DNA of 14,325 bases from Planctomycetaceae bacterium (GTDB lineage: Bacteria; Planctomycetota; Planctomycetia; Planctomycetales; Planctomycetaceae). Under the pieces are notes generated by a model that was given only the letters and a program-made list of their open reading frames with translations, did not search any database and was not told the DNA's origin. The DNA lies in the NCBI GenBank assembly GCA_003503535.1, contig DOCI01000059.1:16752-31076 (forward strand), in the 5' to 3' direction. The position numbers and the translations under genes are program-made. Positions 1 to 8,696 of this stretch are shown one piece after another; position 1 is the first letter of the stretch, and each line of letters begins with the position of its first letter.

Positions 1-935
1 ACCATAAATTTCAGACGGAAGGAAAGGATGTTGGCCCGAATCTGACGGGGATGGTGGTGCATCCCAAAGCAGAACTGCTGACTCATATCCTCGATCCGAA
101 TCGAAGTGTTGAATCAAACTACCGCATGTATACCGTTCTTACTGTTGATGGCATTGTCGTGAATGGACTACTTGCGGCTGAGTCGCGAACAACGATTGAA
201 GTCGTCGATGTCGAAGGTAAACGACATACGATTTTGCGTGATGAGATTGAAGATCTGCGTGCTTCTCGGAAATCGTTGATGCCGGAAGGTCTGGAAAAGA
301 GTATCAATGACCAGGGTTTGATCGACCTCCTCGAATATATGACAGCTGCCGGCCAATATGTTCCTTTGCCCATTGATCGCGTAGCCACAGCCATCAGTAC
401 ACAAGGCATGTTTTACAACCGCGATAACCTCGGAGAAGCAATTGACTTTAAAGACTGGTCTCCCAAGGAGTTCAAGGGGATACCATTTCTCCTGACTGAT
501 CCAAATAATAACAGCCGTAACAATGTCATCATGCTCAACGGAAGCATCGGACCTTTTGCGCCAAAGTTACCGAAGTCGGTTAGTCTTCCCTGCAATACAC
601 CTGCAAATGCCATTCATTTTCTAGGCGGAGTGGGAGGATGGTCTGCTCGAGAACCCGGCAATCAAGGGCTTTCGGTTATAGTCCGCCTGCATTACGCCAA
701 TGGCGAAACAGAAGATCATCAACTCATTAACGGGCAGCACTTCGCCGACTACAATGGGCCGTTTGAGGTTCCACAATCCCAGCTTGCATTTCGCCTAGGG
801 GGAAGTCAGGTGCGATATCTATCCGTGCAACCTAAGCGTAAAGACATGATAGAGTCTATTGAATTGATCAAAGGCTCTGACCACACGGCTCCCCTGTTTT
901 TTGCAGTCACTGTCGAACCTGTTAAGTCCAGATAA
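1..935 (+). CDS. C-terminal part of PVC-type cytochrome c / heme-binding protein (5' end outside window)
   Basis: The reading frame is open from the left edge; its first complete codon is base 3, so the ATG at 51 is internal. Residues at the edge read HKFQTEGKDVGPNLTG, the segment that follows the heme-binding CxxCH in class I cytochromes of planctomycetes, then a LLTHILDPNRSVESNY stretch, the strand-rich 'TVDGIVVNGLL' segment and the RASRKSLMPEGL motif typical of the end of that domain. About 200 further residues carry 'GIPFLLTDP' and 'IHFLGGVGGW' and look like the NPCBM/galactose-binding-type beta-sandwich often appended to these proteins. From family knowledge it would be an exported electron-transfer or heme-binding protein acting in the periplasm. 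The codon before the first histidine ends in AC and so is not cysteine; the CxxCH motif is cut by the window edge and cannot be checked. The stop lies five bases from the convergent stop of the next gene. Confidence 0.8.
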   Translation, partial: HKFQTEGKDVGPNLTGMVVHPKAELLTHILDPNRSVESNYRMYTVLTVDGIVVNGLLAAESRTTIEVVDVEGKRHTILRDEIEDLRASRKSLMPEGLEKSINDQGLIDLLEYMTAAGQYVPLPIDRVATAISTQGMFYNRDNLGEAIDFKDWSPKEFKGIPFLLTDPNNNSRNNVIMLNGSIGPFAPKLPKSVSLPCNTPANAIHFLGGVGGWSAREPGNQGLSVIVRLHYANGETEDHQLINGQHFADYNGPFEVPQSQLAFRLGGSQVRYLSVQPKRKDMIESIELIKGSDHTAPLFFAVTVEPVKSR

Positions 936-940
936 CATCG

Positions 941-2095
941 TTACTGCCCGAGTGAACGGGAACCTTGCGGGCTACCACCGATCAATTTCCCAATAGGTAA
1001 TGGACGTGCGGCAATTTGATATCCCTCTGCCTGTGCAATCCGTACAAGTGAACTGTAGAGCTCGAAACTGTCCGGGTAGACCCAGAAGGTAATGGTATCA
1101 TCGCGAGAGATACGTTGCAGTTCGGTTCGGAACAGTGAGCCTGCTTTTTCAGCATCTTCCAGTGTTTCCCGATTGGTCGTACCTGATGGAACCAGTTCCC
1201 ATTTTTGCAGGCTGATCCTCATTTGCGAACGACCGAAAGTGAGCTCATCAGTCATCGTTCTTTGATCGGGACCAGCCATGAAGCGAACAGTGTAGCCAGC
1301 TACGGGTCCGACGAGACCTTCGTAATCGCCATATTGGGCGATCCACTGCAGCCGTTGACGCACGCGGCTCATCACTTGATCAATCAACTCATCCAGAGGA
1401 ATGTAGGAAATTCGATTCTCACGTAATTCAAAATGCCATTCTTTGCCATCAACGACTCGAGTGACAGGCACAACTTGATGTTCGAGTGTTTGACGATCGG
1501 TCGGGGCCTCCTCCAGCCGGGCCAGTTGACCCTGAAGTTGTAGGTAAGATTGTTCATCTTCCTTCTTCGACTTATCCAGTGTTGTAATCTGATTACTGAG
1601 TTGAAGGGATTTCTTCTCGATCAATTCCGCTGTTTTATTTAATTGATCGAGCTGACTTTGCTGCCTCTCAGATGCGATACTCAGTTCATTTTTTTTGAGT
1701 CGCTCCATGTTCAATAAGTTTTTAAGCTGATCAATCTCCGGCGTATTTTGCGGAATTGTAACAACCGGTATTTTGTCAGGACTGAGCGGGAATTCTTCGG
1801 ACTCCCCCAGACGAACAATCAACGGAATCGATTTCGAGACGGTGTCCGCATCGATTTCTGCAATTTTGGGCATGTTTACACGATCAACTGGAGCTGGAGG
1901 CAGGATAAAAGGCTGTTGAGGTATGTCTTCTTCAACTTTCTCGATAACTTCAACTGGACTCGGCGGCGCCTGCGTCATTCGAACACCGGCAATTACAATC
2001 AGAATGATCAGAATCCCCACAATATTGGCGACAATATCGAGAAAAGAATCTGATCCTGCTTCAAGATTATTCGAATTGTTTCGGGATCGAGCCAT
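941..2095 (-). CDS. ExbD/TolR-like protein with coiled coil, carrying the membrane aspartate
   Basis: This 384-residue protein is probably the second ExbD-like partner of the ExbB-type channel encoded at 4175-5497. After a short basic, Asn-rich start comes one membrane segment (about residues 18-38, SFLDIVANIVGILIILIV). Its Asp20 aligns with the proton-carrying aspartate of ExbD/TolR (P-[FL]-I-D). A Pro-rich linker, a predicted coiled coil (roughly 115-195) and a C-terminal domain of about 170 residues follow. That domain is presumably periplasmic and I recognise no named family in it; it is not an OmpA-like peptidoglycan-binding domain. ExbD and TolR are usually about 140 residues, so this is much larger. 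The ATG at 2095 has no clear Shine-Dalgarno site, and a 123-base gap separates it from the upstream ExbD-like gene. Membership in a proton-driven motor is inferred from the aspartate and the neighbours. Confidence 0.75.
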   Translation of the reverse strand: MARSRNNSNNLEAGSDSFLDIVANIVGILIILIVIAGVRMTQAPPSPVEVIEKVEEDIPQQPFILPPAPVDRVNMPKIAEIDADTVSKSIPLIVRLGESEEFPLSPDKIPVVTIPQNTPEIDQLKNLLNMERLKKNELSIASERQQSQLDQLNKTAELIEKKSLQLSNQITTLDKSKKEDEQSYLQLQGQLARLEEAPTDRQTLEHQVVPVTRVVDGKEWHFELRENRISYIPLDELIDQVMSRVRQRLQWIAQYGDYEGLVGPVAGYTVRFMAGPDQRTMTDELTFGRSQMRISLQKWELVPSGTTNRETLEDAEKAGSLFRTELQRISRDDTITFWVYPDSFELYSSLVRIAQAEGYQIAARPLPIGKLIGGSPQGSRSLGQ

Positions 2096-2175
2096 GATTA
2101 GTCAAGAGATATCTTGAGTTAAGCCACTGAGTACATAAAGTAATCAGGGGCAAATGTTATTATTCATCAGTCAAT

Positions 2176-2194
2176 TTTACATGTTCTATGTAAA
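2176..2194 (-). terminator. Small stem-loop after the 620-residue ExbD-like gene
   Basis: A perfect 7-base inverted repeat (TTTACAT / ATGTAAA) with a 5-base loop lies 25 bases past the stop of the gene ending at 2219. The stem is AT-rich and has no T-run on the leftward side, so it is at best an mRNA-processing or weak termination element between the two ExbD-like genes. It is not convincing evidence that they are separate transcripts. Confidence 0.2.
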
Positions 2195-2218
2195 GATATT
2201 TTTGCAGTAATTACCAGC

Positions 2219-4081
2219 TTATCTTCTAAACAAATCATCAAGTTGCTGACCCATTTGATATCGTGTTTTAGATGGATATTGGAGTTGATCGGTAATTGTT
2301 TCCAGACGAATCGCCAGCTGATTTCCGCCTGGTTCAACTCGATACTCAATTGCAGGAACCCAGTGCATTCCTTCAGGTGGAGCATCCCAGTTAGCCAGTT
2401 CCTGCAGGATTTCGGCGTCGAATTGACTGCGAAGCTCACGGGTTTGCAGGGATGAGTCAAGCTGAATTTTCTTCCGTCTGCCGACTTTGACACCTGACAA
2501 ATCGACTTGAACAGAAAGCGTGCGTTCCAATCCGATTGTCGTAAACATGGGCGGAGCAACGGAATCTGAATTTGAGGCACTTCCACCGGAAGCCCCCTGA
2601 TCTGCCACTTGTGGAGCAAACGGATTCGGACGCGTATTACCTTCCCCTTTGGTTTTGGGAGGAGGGTCATATTCCGGGAACCGAGCATTGGGCGATTGTT
2701 GAGAAGTTGATTGTTGAGTCGGGCTCCCAGGATTATGCATCCCGGTTACAGGACTGTTACTGGAACTCAACTGCTGTTGATTGACCCCAGTCTCTTCTCC
2801 CGTCGTTGATGCAGGTCGCTTTGCCGGCTCGTTCCGATTTCCAGCAATCATGTTTGCGGACTGATTGTTTCCCGATGGTGGTTGTGCCCTCGAATTCCCC
2901 GCATCTCGATTCGCTTTCCCGGCTTCGATACTTTCAAGGATCTCATCTAAAGCCTGTTTACGGGCGAAGCCTTTGGAAGGAAGCATCGCCTGCTGAGGAC
3001 GTTTTTCAACACGCGGCTGCTGACTGGCCAGTTCAAAGGCTTTCTGAAATTGTTGGCTGGCGACTTGATGTTGATCACCAAAGTAGAATTTCTGGTCAGC
3101 ATCGACCAGTTCGTATCCAAATTCAATGTTGTTTGCTTTCAACAATTGGCCGACCGTATAAAATTCATCAATTCCTCCGGGGCGAACAACCAGAAGTGCA
3201 TAAGGAGTAGAACTCGATTTCGATTCTCGGCCAATTTGTTCTGCATAAGCCTGTAATGCAACTGCCAGAGGATTATTTCCTGGAGAGTACGAAGTTAATA
3301 ATTGCGTTTGTGCATCGCCTATTCCAGGCTGAACGACAACATGTCCAGGTAGACATTCGATAAATATCGGCGTTCGTTTTTGACCACTAACGGCATCAAA
3401 CGCCACGATCTCCATTCGTTCATCACGTTTTTGCTTTGTCGATTGCTTTTGTTTGATGTTTTCCTTGGTCCTGAGAATCGAGTGAGCGAGGGAAGCCGAT
3501 GCGGCCTGTTTCTCACTTAGAGATTTTTGCTGATCCATAATTTTCTGTTGTTTTGCATCCAGTGCTTTCGCTTTTTGATTTATCGTTGCCTGTGTACTTT
3601 CAGACATGGATATCAGCTGCCGGTTTTCCTGATTGATCTTAGCCAATTCAGTCTGTAAATCTGCAAGTTGGCTTTGATGCAATTTTATGAGTACTTGCTC
3701 ACGTTCCAGACGTGCTTTCGTTGCCACATCGGCATCAGTCAGTGGATTGTATTGAGGGGCAGCAGGGTGTTGAGTGCGATCTTCATTCACTTTCTGAAAC
3801 TTCGACCAGCGAGCCGAACCGATTTCAGAAGTTGCAAACGACTCGTTCAAGTTTCTCGGAGCAAATGTTTTTTCGGGAAGGGAATCACTGAGCACTGCCA
3901 CGAATTTCACTTCTTCATCAACAGTTTCAGCAGGGGCCATACTCTCCTGATGATAACTCGGATGCAAATGTCTTGTGATGATCAACAGGAGAAGAATAAG
4001 ACTTCCCATTGCGCAGACCAGGACCGCCAGAAATGGAAACAACGAAACCGTTGTGCCAGATTGTACGGTTCGACGGGGCAT
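2219..4081 (-). CDS. Large ExbD/TolR-like protein lacking the membrane aspartate
   Basis: This 620-residue protein has an N-terminal membrane segment (about residues 13-36, LFPFLAVLVCAMGSLILLLL). Its 'PFLA' aligns with the PFID of ExbD but has Ala19 where the proton-carrying Asp should be, and no other acidic residue lies in the segment. Residues about 105-235 are Gln/Glu/Lys-rich and likely coiled coil. A globular stretch (about 235-375) is followed by a disordered Pro/Ser/Asn/Gln-rich linker (about 390-510) and a C-terminal domain of about 110 residues containing LDSSLQTRELRSQFD. I do not recognise the soluble domains. Placed between the ExbB-like gene and a second ExbD-like gene, it probably forms a hetero-oligomer with the latter in the inner membrane. 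The start at 4081 gives the membrane segment directly behind a basic N-terminus; no strong Shine-Dalgarno site is visible. Confidence 0.7.
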   Translation of the reverse strand: MPRRTVQSGTTVSLFPFLAVLVCAMGSLILLLLIITRHLHPSYHQESMAPAETVDEEVKFVAVLSDSLPEKTFAPRNLNESFATSEIGSARWSKFQKVNEDRTQHPAAPQYNPLTDADVATKARLEREQVLIKLHQSQLADLQTELAKINQENRQLISMSESTQATINQKAKALDAKQQKIMDQQKSLSEKQAASASLAHSILRTKENIKQKQSTKQKRDERMEIVAFDAVSGQKRTPIFIECLPGHVVVQPGIGDAQTQLLTSYSPGNNPLAVALQAYAEQIGRESKSSSTPYALLVVRPGGIDEFYTVGQLLKANNIEFGYELVDADQKFYFGDQHQVASQQFQKAFELASQQPRVEKRPQQAMLPSKGFARKQALDEILESIEAGKANRDAGNSRAQPPSGNNQSANMIAGNRNEPAKRPASTTGEETGVNQQQLSSSNSPVTGMHNPGSPTQQSTSQQSPNARFPEYDPPPKTKGEGNTRPNPFAPQVADQGASGGSASNSDSVAPPMFTTIGLERTLSVQVDLSGVKVGRRKKIQLDSSLQTRELRSQFDAEILQELANWDAPPEGMHWVPAIEYRVEPGGNQLAIRLETITDQLQYPSKTRYQMGQQLDDLFRR

Positions 4082-4100
4082 GGCGTGTCTAATATCATGT

Positions 4101-4166
4101 AGGTCAGGCTGTGCCTGATTAAAATCGATTTCAATTGCTATTCAGGTCAGGTACAGCCTGACCTGC
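4101..4166. repeat. Palindromic repeat module between exbB-like and exbD-like genes
   Basis: Two related copies in opposite orientation: 4101-4118 and the reverse complement of 4147-4164 agree at 17 of 18 bases, separated by 28 bases. The right copy is itself a palindrome, with 9-base arms CAGGTCAGG and CCTGACCTG around TACAG at 4143-4165. Transcribed in either direction this folds into a strong hairpin. It fills most of the 93-base gap between the ExbB-like stop and the ExbD-like start. The form is that of a REP-like or MITE-like dispersed element; an attenuator or mRNA stabiliser setting the ratio of the two proteins is the alternative. There is no T-run, so it is not a standard intrinsic terminator. 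Confidence 0.65.
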
Positions 4167-4174
4167 AAGAACAA

Positions 4175-5497
4175 TCATGCAGCACGGCTCGAAGAATTAA
4201 CACGAGCATTTAACAGCTGAATCGCTGCCGTCAAACTATTAAGCGTTTGATCCAATGTTTCTGTAATCCGATGTGCGTCGATCGATTCATCCAGTTTCTG
4301 CTGCAATGTCGTCAGAGTTTGTTGTTTCTCGACCATGTTGTGCAACAGAATCGTTTGCGAACGTTGTTCTTCGATTTGCGACCGCAACCCACCACTGACT
4401 TCACTCAACGTAAAGTTCCAGTCAGTGAGTGTTGTTTCCAGATGAGAGAGCAATTCGTTGGTTCGTTCTGATTCTCGCGAGCGAACCGCCGAGAGATAGT
4501 TTTGTTGCGATTCGAGCGAACTGGAAAAGCCTTGTTCGATCATACCGAGGAAGCTCTGCTGTTCGGACTCAAGCGTTAAGAGCAGCCGCCCCTGCAGCTG
4601 ATTTAGCGTATCTCGCCAGGCGGCGGTCGCCTCAGTAACAATCCGCTCGGAAGCCTCCATCAACTGCTGAGAAATTACGAGTTGGTCGTCAACCATGTTG
4701 TTAGTCGAGCCAGCATGAAACAGAATCGTTAAAGGTTGATCAACCCCCGCTTCAATTTCATTCAACAATTCTTCCTGACGACTGCGAATCCGAAATGTTG
4801 CAAATACCAGAACAAGTGAGAGTGAAAGAGACAGAGCCGTCGTATCAAAGGCAACTCCGAGTCCGCTCGTTACTTCTGACAAAGATTGATCGAGTTGTTC
4901 GGGCGATACATTGGCGATGGCGATCGTAATCCCCATCACAGTACCGAGAAATCCGACGATGGGAATCGCCCAGCTGATTGTATTCACCAGTCCGAGACGT
5001 TGCTGAGAGCGATCGAGTTCAAGGTCTGCACAATGTCGTAAATGACTTTCCAGATGTTCGCTGGAATTTGTCTTCCGAAAATAATTGGCGGCCTCAAGCA
5101 ATCGCTGACCGGCAATTGAGCCAGAGACTTTGTCCCCCAGCCCTCGGATTTTTTCAAGGATAGAAATCGCCAGATCATAACCAGTCGCCTTTTCCTGTTC
5201 GACTTCCTGAAGAATGCATCGAGCGGACTTGACTGATTCCGTCTCCAGATGAAGCTCTCGCCAACGGAAAATCAATGTCGACATCCCAAAGAAGAACAAG
5301 CCAATTGTAATGTATTCCAGTGGATGGGAGCAGCAGTAACGAGTTAGCAACTCCTGTTGAAATGGAGCATATGGCAAGGCCAGGTAAAACAGCACACAGG
5401 CGATGGAACCCCAGAGCAGCGGATGAGTGCCTAGATTGGCGGCTTTGTTTTTGCGACCACTTTCGAGTGGTGCAGGTGATTTTTGAGTTGTCTTCAT
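4175..5497 (-). CDS. MotA/TolQ/ExbB-family proton channel with long coiled-coil tail
   Basis: In this 440-residue inner-membrane protein, hydrophobic segments lie near residues 27-44 and 62-77. Two more, near 172-196 and 213-236, carry the family signatures PIVGFLGTVMGI and SGLGVAFDTTALSLS. Members form a pentamer around a dimer of ExbD/TolR/MotB-type subunits and use proton flow to drive movement. From about 250 to the end the protein is polar, Gln/Glu/Leu-rich and probably a coiled coil projecting into the cytoplasm, which E. coli ExbB and TolQ lack. Two ExbD-like genes follow on the same strand, so the three probably form one complex. An AGGA at 5502-5505 precedes the ATG by four bases. 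The cargo or target is unknown: no TonB, TolA or OmpA-domain partner is visible in the window. Confidence 0.85.
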   Translation of the reverse strand: MKTTQKSPAPLESGRKNKAANLGTHPLLWGSIACVLFYLALPYAPFQQELLTRYCCSHPLEYITIGLFFFGMSTLIFRWRELHLETESVKSARCILQEVEQEKATGYDLAISILEKIRGLGDKVSGSIAGQRLLEAANYFRKTNSSEHLESHLRHCADLELDRSQQRLGLVNTISWAIPIVGFLGTVMGITIAIANVSPEQLDQSLSEVTSGLGVAFDTTALSLSLSLVLVFATFRIRSRQEELLNEIEAGVDQPLTILFHAGSTNNMVDDQLVISQQLMEASERIVTEATAAWRDTLNQLQGRLLLTLESEQQSFLGMIEQGFSSSLESQQNYLSAVRSRESERTNELLSHLETTLTDWNFTLSEVSGGLRSQIEEQRSQTILLHNMVEKQQTLTTLQQKLDESIDAHRITETLDQTLNSLTAAIQLLNARVNSSSRAA

Positions 5498-5773
5498 AGC
5501 GTCCTGCTTTTCCTGACAGCTGAGATGTGAGCGTGTGTCCAGATGGAAAGTCCATCAACGTAACTGTAGCGCACATTACTTCTATCGGAAATTCAGACGT
5601 TACAACCTGAATGACAATTCCAGTTCTTAATAAGCCCCCATATTAACAGGTGAGGCGAATTTACTTTAAGACACTCCATCCTTACAGTAAGTTTTACTAT
5701 CCACGCACGACTTTAATTTAATACCTTAACTCAGCAGAATCTCTCAAAGTTGTACACCATTTAAGGCGATCCA

Positions 5774-7225
5774 TTGAACACAACAACAATTGTTGTCAGC
5801 GCTCATCTTCTGATCGAAGTGATACTGATTATTCGTGTGATATCCCGTCCCCATCGCGAGCCAGCTTCTCGGATCGCGTGGATCGCGGTGATTGCCGCTT
5901 TACCATTCCTGGGGATGCTGATCTACCTGTTATTCGGTGAGACTAGTATTGGTCGTCGTCGTATTGAGCGTAATCAACAAGTGATTCAAGAGCTGCCTGC
6001 TCTCCCGGCCGTCGGTCCTGAGGATGCGGAGAACTTGCGTGCCGATGTGCCCGAACGCTACCTGCATTTGTTTCAAACCGGCCAATCGATTAATGGATTT
6101 GAAGTCATTGGAGGAAACTCGGCTCAACTGATGGCTGACTCGAACGCTTCAATTGAATCGATGGTGGCAGATATCGATGCCGCTACGGACCATGTGCATC
6201 TGCTGTTCTATATCTGGTTACCCGATAACAACGGTCTTAAAATTGTCGATGCACTCAAACGAGCCGCGGCAAGGGGAGTGACTTGCCGTGCCATGGCTGA
6301 TGACTTGGGATCGAGAACGATGGTCCGCTCCGAGCATTGGGTTCAGATGCAGCAGGCTGGAGTTCTCACCGCCCGTGCTTTGCCAATTGGCAATCCACTG
6401 TTGCGACCTTTGCAGGGACGAATCGATCTGAGAAATCATCGCAAGATTTTAGTGATTGATGGCCGGATAACCTATTGCGGCAGTCAGAATTGTGCAGACC
6501 CGGAGTTTCTGGTCAAGGCAAAATTTGCTCCCTGGGTGGATGCTGTGATGCGGTATGAGGGACCGATTGTTCGACAGAATCAGCATCTGTTCGCCAGTGA
6601 CTGGATGACTTACGCCGAAGAGGATGATGCACATATTGCAGAATTGCTGAAATCGCCAATGGTGGCAACTCAATCGGGTTTTCCTGCACAGGTCATCGGC
6701 ACGGGGCCGACGGTGCGGTACTCAGCGATGCCTGATGTTTTTGAGTCACTGTTTCATGCTGCCCGTCATGAACTGACAATTTCAACGCCCTATTACGTTC
6801 CTGATGAATCGATGCAGAATTCTCTTTGTGCGGCTGCCTGGCGCGGAGTGAAAACGACCATCATCTTCCCGGCAAGAAACGATTCCTGGATCGTAGGAGG
6901 AGCCAGTCGCAGTTATTATGCCAGTTTACTGGAGGCGGGAGTTCAGATTTACGAATACGAAGGTGGGTTACTACACACAAAATCATTGACCCTCGATGGC
7001 GAGGTGACACTGATTGGTTCAGCCAATATGGACCGTCGAAGCTTCGAGTTGAACTACGAAAACAACATTCTGTTCTACGATCCCGAGATGACAAAACAGA
7101 TGAGAGCACGCCAGGAACAATACCTGTCCAACTCTCATCAGGTCACACTGGAAATGGTAGAATCGTGGTCGCTCGCTCATCGCCTCTGCAACAACACACT
7201 CGCGACGTTGGGACCTATTTTGTAG
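5774..7225 (+). CDS. cls: Cardiolipin synthase (phospholipase D superfamily)
   Basis: This 483-residue membrane enzyme should join two phosphatidylglycerols into cardiolipin plus glycerol at the inner membrane. Two N-terminal membrane helices (about residues 5-22 and 34-54, ending in LLFGETSIGRRR) form the PLDc_N region common to Cls proteins. Two catalytic HxKx4D motifs are intact: His222-Lys224-Asp229 (NHRKILVIDG, followed by the usual CGSQN) and His401-Lys403-Asp408 (LHTKSLTLDG, followed by GSANMDRRSFELNYENN). The length is normal for bacterial Cls. The start is a TTG: AAGG lies about seven bases upstream, an in-frame TAA at 5762 excludes an earlier start, and the next in-frame ATG (residue 48) would delete both membrane helices. 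It stands alone, divergent from the ExbB-like gene and convergent with the TPR gene. Which bacterial paralogue (ClsA or other) it matches best is not decided. Confidence 0.93.
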   Translation: MNTTTIVVSAHLLIEVILIIRVISRPHREPASRIAWIAVIAALPFLGMLIYLLFGETSIGRRRIERNQQVIQELPALPAVGPEDAENLRADVPERYLHLFQTGQSINGFEVIGGNSAQLMADSNASIESMVADIDAATDHVHLLFYIWLPDNNGLKIVDALKRAAARGVTCRAMADDLGSRTMVRSEHWVQMQQAGVLTARALPIGNPLLRPLQGRIDLRNHRKILVIDGRITYCGSQNCADPEFLVKAKFAPWVDAVMRYEGPIVRQNQHLFASDWMTYAEEDDAHIAELLKSPMVATQSGFPAQVIGTGPTVRYSAMPDVFESLFHAARHELTISTPYYVPDESMQNSLCAAAWRGVKTTIIFPARNDSWIVGGASRSYYASLLEAGVQIYEYEGGLLHTKSLTLDGEVTLIGSANMDRRSFELNYENNILFYDPEMTKQMRARQEQYLSNSHQVTLEMVESWSLAHRLCNNTLATLGPIL

Positions 7226-7487
7226 TCAACTTAACATCATTCTCACGAGTTAGATTCTATGAGCTAAAGCAACGTTTTACGTTGAGTGATATTCCGCATA
7301 ATATAAGCATTATCTCATTTACGATCTCAATTCCTCCTTGGTGAGTGCTGAGTCTTACGGTCACCTTTTGCGATATTGACAAACCTCGATGCATTTCATA
7401 ATTGAAGCCACCACAAACAGCAGGGCTTGTAATTACAGAGTTCAAGCGATCAAAACGCTAAAGTAAACGGAAAGCTGCGGTAGTTCA

Positions 7488-8696
7488 TCAATTGGTCATT
7501 TCTAATTTTTGAGGAGAAGCGAAAGTTTTCTGAATATTCATCGCTTTGTCCTGCATTCCCAATTCCATGTAGAGATCTGCGATTTGCTGACGGAGTTCCT
7601 TGTCTCCTGGATTTTGCATGAGTTCACTATTCAACCTCAATAATGTTAACGATTTGTCATTTAACTCCTCTGCAATTCTTCGATGTTGTTCGGCTAACTC
7701 AGGCTGATTAATTCGAGTGTAAACAACAGCCAGTTGTTGATGAGCCTCTTTATTCCAAGGTTGGTTGCTGGTAACTCGACGTAAATCTTTAAGGGCTGGC
7801 TCCAGTTTCCCAGCGTCTATCAGTAACATGCCTCGCATTTGATAAACTTTGTCACTAGCGTTTTTACGAGTTCCAAGAAGTTCTTCAAGTATTTTCAGTC
7901 CCTGTACGTATTCTCCTGCGGTTCTCAGTAGCCAGGCCTTTTCCAGAAGGGCACGTTCTGACAGCGCGGATGTTGTCGCCTGAAGCTGATCCCATTCCTT
8001 ACTAGCCTGTTCAAGCTGACCAGCATCGATGAGTACCTGAATAAGATCTTCACGAACTTTCATTGCCTGAATCGAGTTCTTAGAATTCTTTAAGCATTGA
8101 CGGAAAGCATGCTCGGCTTCGGCGACCTCTTTCCGCGTCATATGGACCGTCCCAATAACTTGCCATGCGGTTGCATCTTGTCGATTGAGTTCTAACAATT
8201 CCTGACAATCTTTTAAGGCGAGATCTTCCTGGCCCATTTGAAGATTAATCTGAATAAGAGACCTGAGGATATTGGGTCGTAACTGTTGATCATGCCTGGC
8301 AATCTGAAAAAGTCGTTGAGCAAAATCCAACTGACCATTTTGTTGAGCCACGAATGCCAACTGGCAAAGGTCCTCAGCAGGAAATGCGTTCGGATCACTC
8401 ATCTGATTCCAAACTTCCGGCACCTCATCCCAACGATTCATCTTCGTGAGCAGTTTTAGTCGCAGAAATTGCCATTCCGGATGTTCAGATGAAGAACAAT
8501 GAATAGCCTCTTTCAGAAGTAGTTCTGCTTTCTCTGGATTATATGACGAAATACGCAAAGCCTCTCGGTATTGTTGATTCGGGGAAAAAACGCGATACCA
8601 ATAGAATGCGACAGACATCAGAATCAATACCGACATGAGTATGATCAATCGATAGATTTTATTTTTATTGCTGGAGTCAGATTTGGATTGTGCCAT
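7488..8696 (-). CDS. Membrane-anchored tetratricopeptide-repeat protein
   Basis: This 402-residue protein has a polar, Lys/Ser-rich start, one membrane helix (about residues 15-36, YRLIILMSVLILMSVAFYW) and then a series of helical repeats of TPR type to near the end, for example the blocks around 'QVIGTVHMTRKEVAEAEHAFRQCL' shortened here to its core 'AEAEHAFRQC', 'EYVQGLKILEELL' and 'AHQQLAVVYTRINQPELAEQHR'. TPRs bind other proteins; no enzymatic motif is visible. It follows the CRTAC1-family lipoprotein gene on the same strand with about 410 bases between them, a common neighbourhood in planctomycetes, so it may act in the same envelope process. No good Shine-Dalgarno site is seen at the ATG, but the next start would cut the basic N-terminus or the membrane helix. 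Confidence 0.85.
   Translation of the reverse strand: MAQSKSDSSNKNKIYRLIILMSVLILMSVAFYWYRVFSPNQQYREALRISSYNPEKAELLLKEAIHCSSSEHPEWQFLRLKLLTKMNRWDEVPEVWNQMSDPNAFPAEDLCQLAFVAQQNGQLDFAQRLFQIARHDQQLRPNILRSLIQINLQMGQEDLALKDCQELLELNRQDATAWQVIGTVHMTRKEVAEAEHAFRQCLKNSKNSIQAMKVREDLIQVLIDAGQLEQASKEWDQLQATTSALSERALLEKAWLLRTAGEYVQGLKILEELLGTRKNASDKVYQMRGMLLIDAGKLEPALKDLRRVTSNQPWNKEAHQQLAVVYTRINQPELAEQHRRIAEELNDKSLTLLRLNSELMQNPGDKELRQQIADLYMELGMQDKAMNIQKTFASPQKLEMTN

Noticed and set aside
2167..2688. Leftward 173-residue frame
   Set aside because: It lies within the 620-residue ExbD-like gene in another frame, with no supporting motif or ribosome site.
3668..4102. Rightward 144-residue frame
   Set aside because: It is antisense to the N-terminus of the large ExbD-like protein, Cys/Phe-rich, and looks like chance.
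941..5497. Zorya (ZorAB) anti-phage system
   Set aside because: The ExbB-like protein has a ZorA-like long tail, but neither partner has an OmpA-type domain as ZorB does and no ZorC/ZorD/ZorE gene is present. It is only noted as a resemblance.
7226..7487. Possible gene between the cardiolipin synthase and TPR genes
   Set aside because: The stretch is AT-rich and lies between two convergent genes; the small frames there have no ribosome site or motif.
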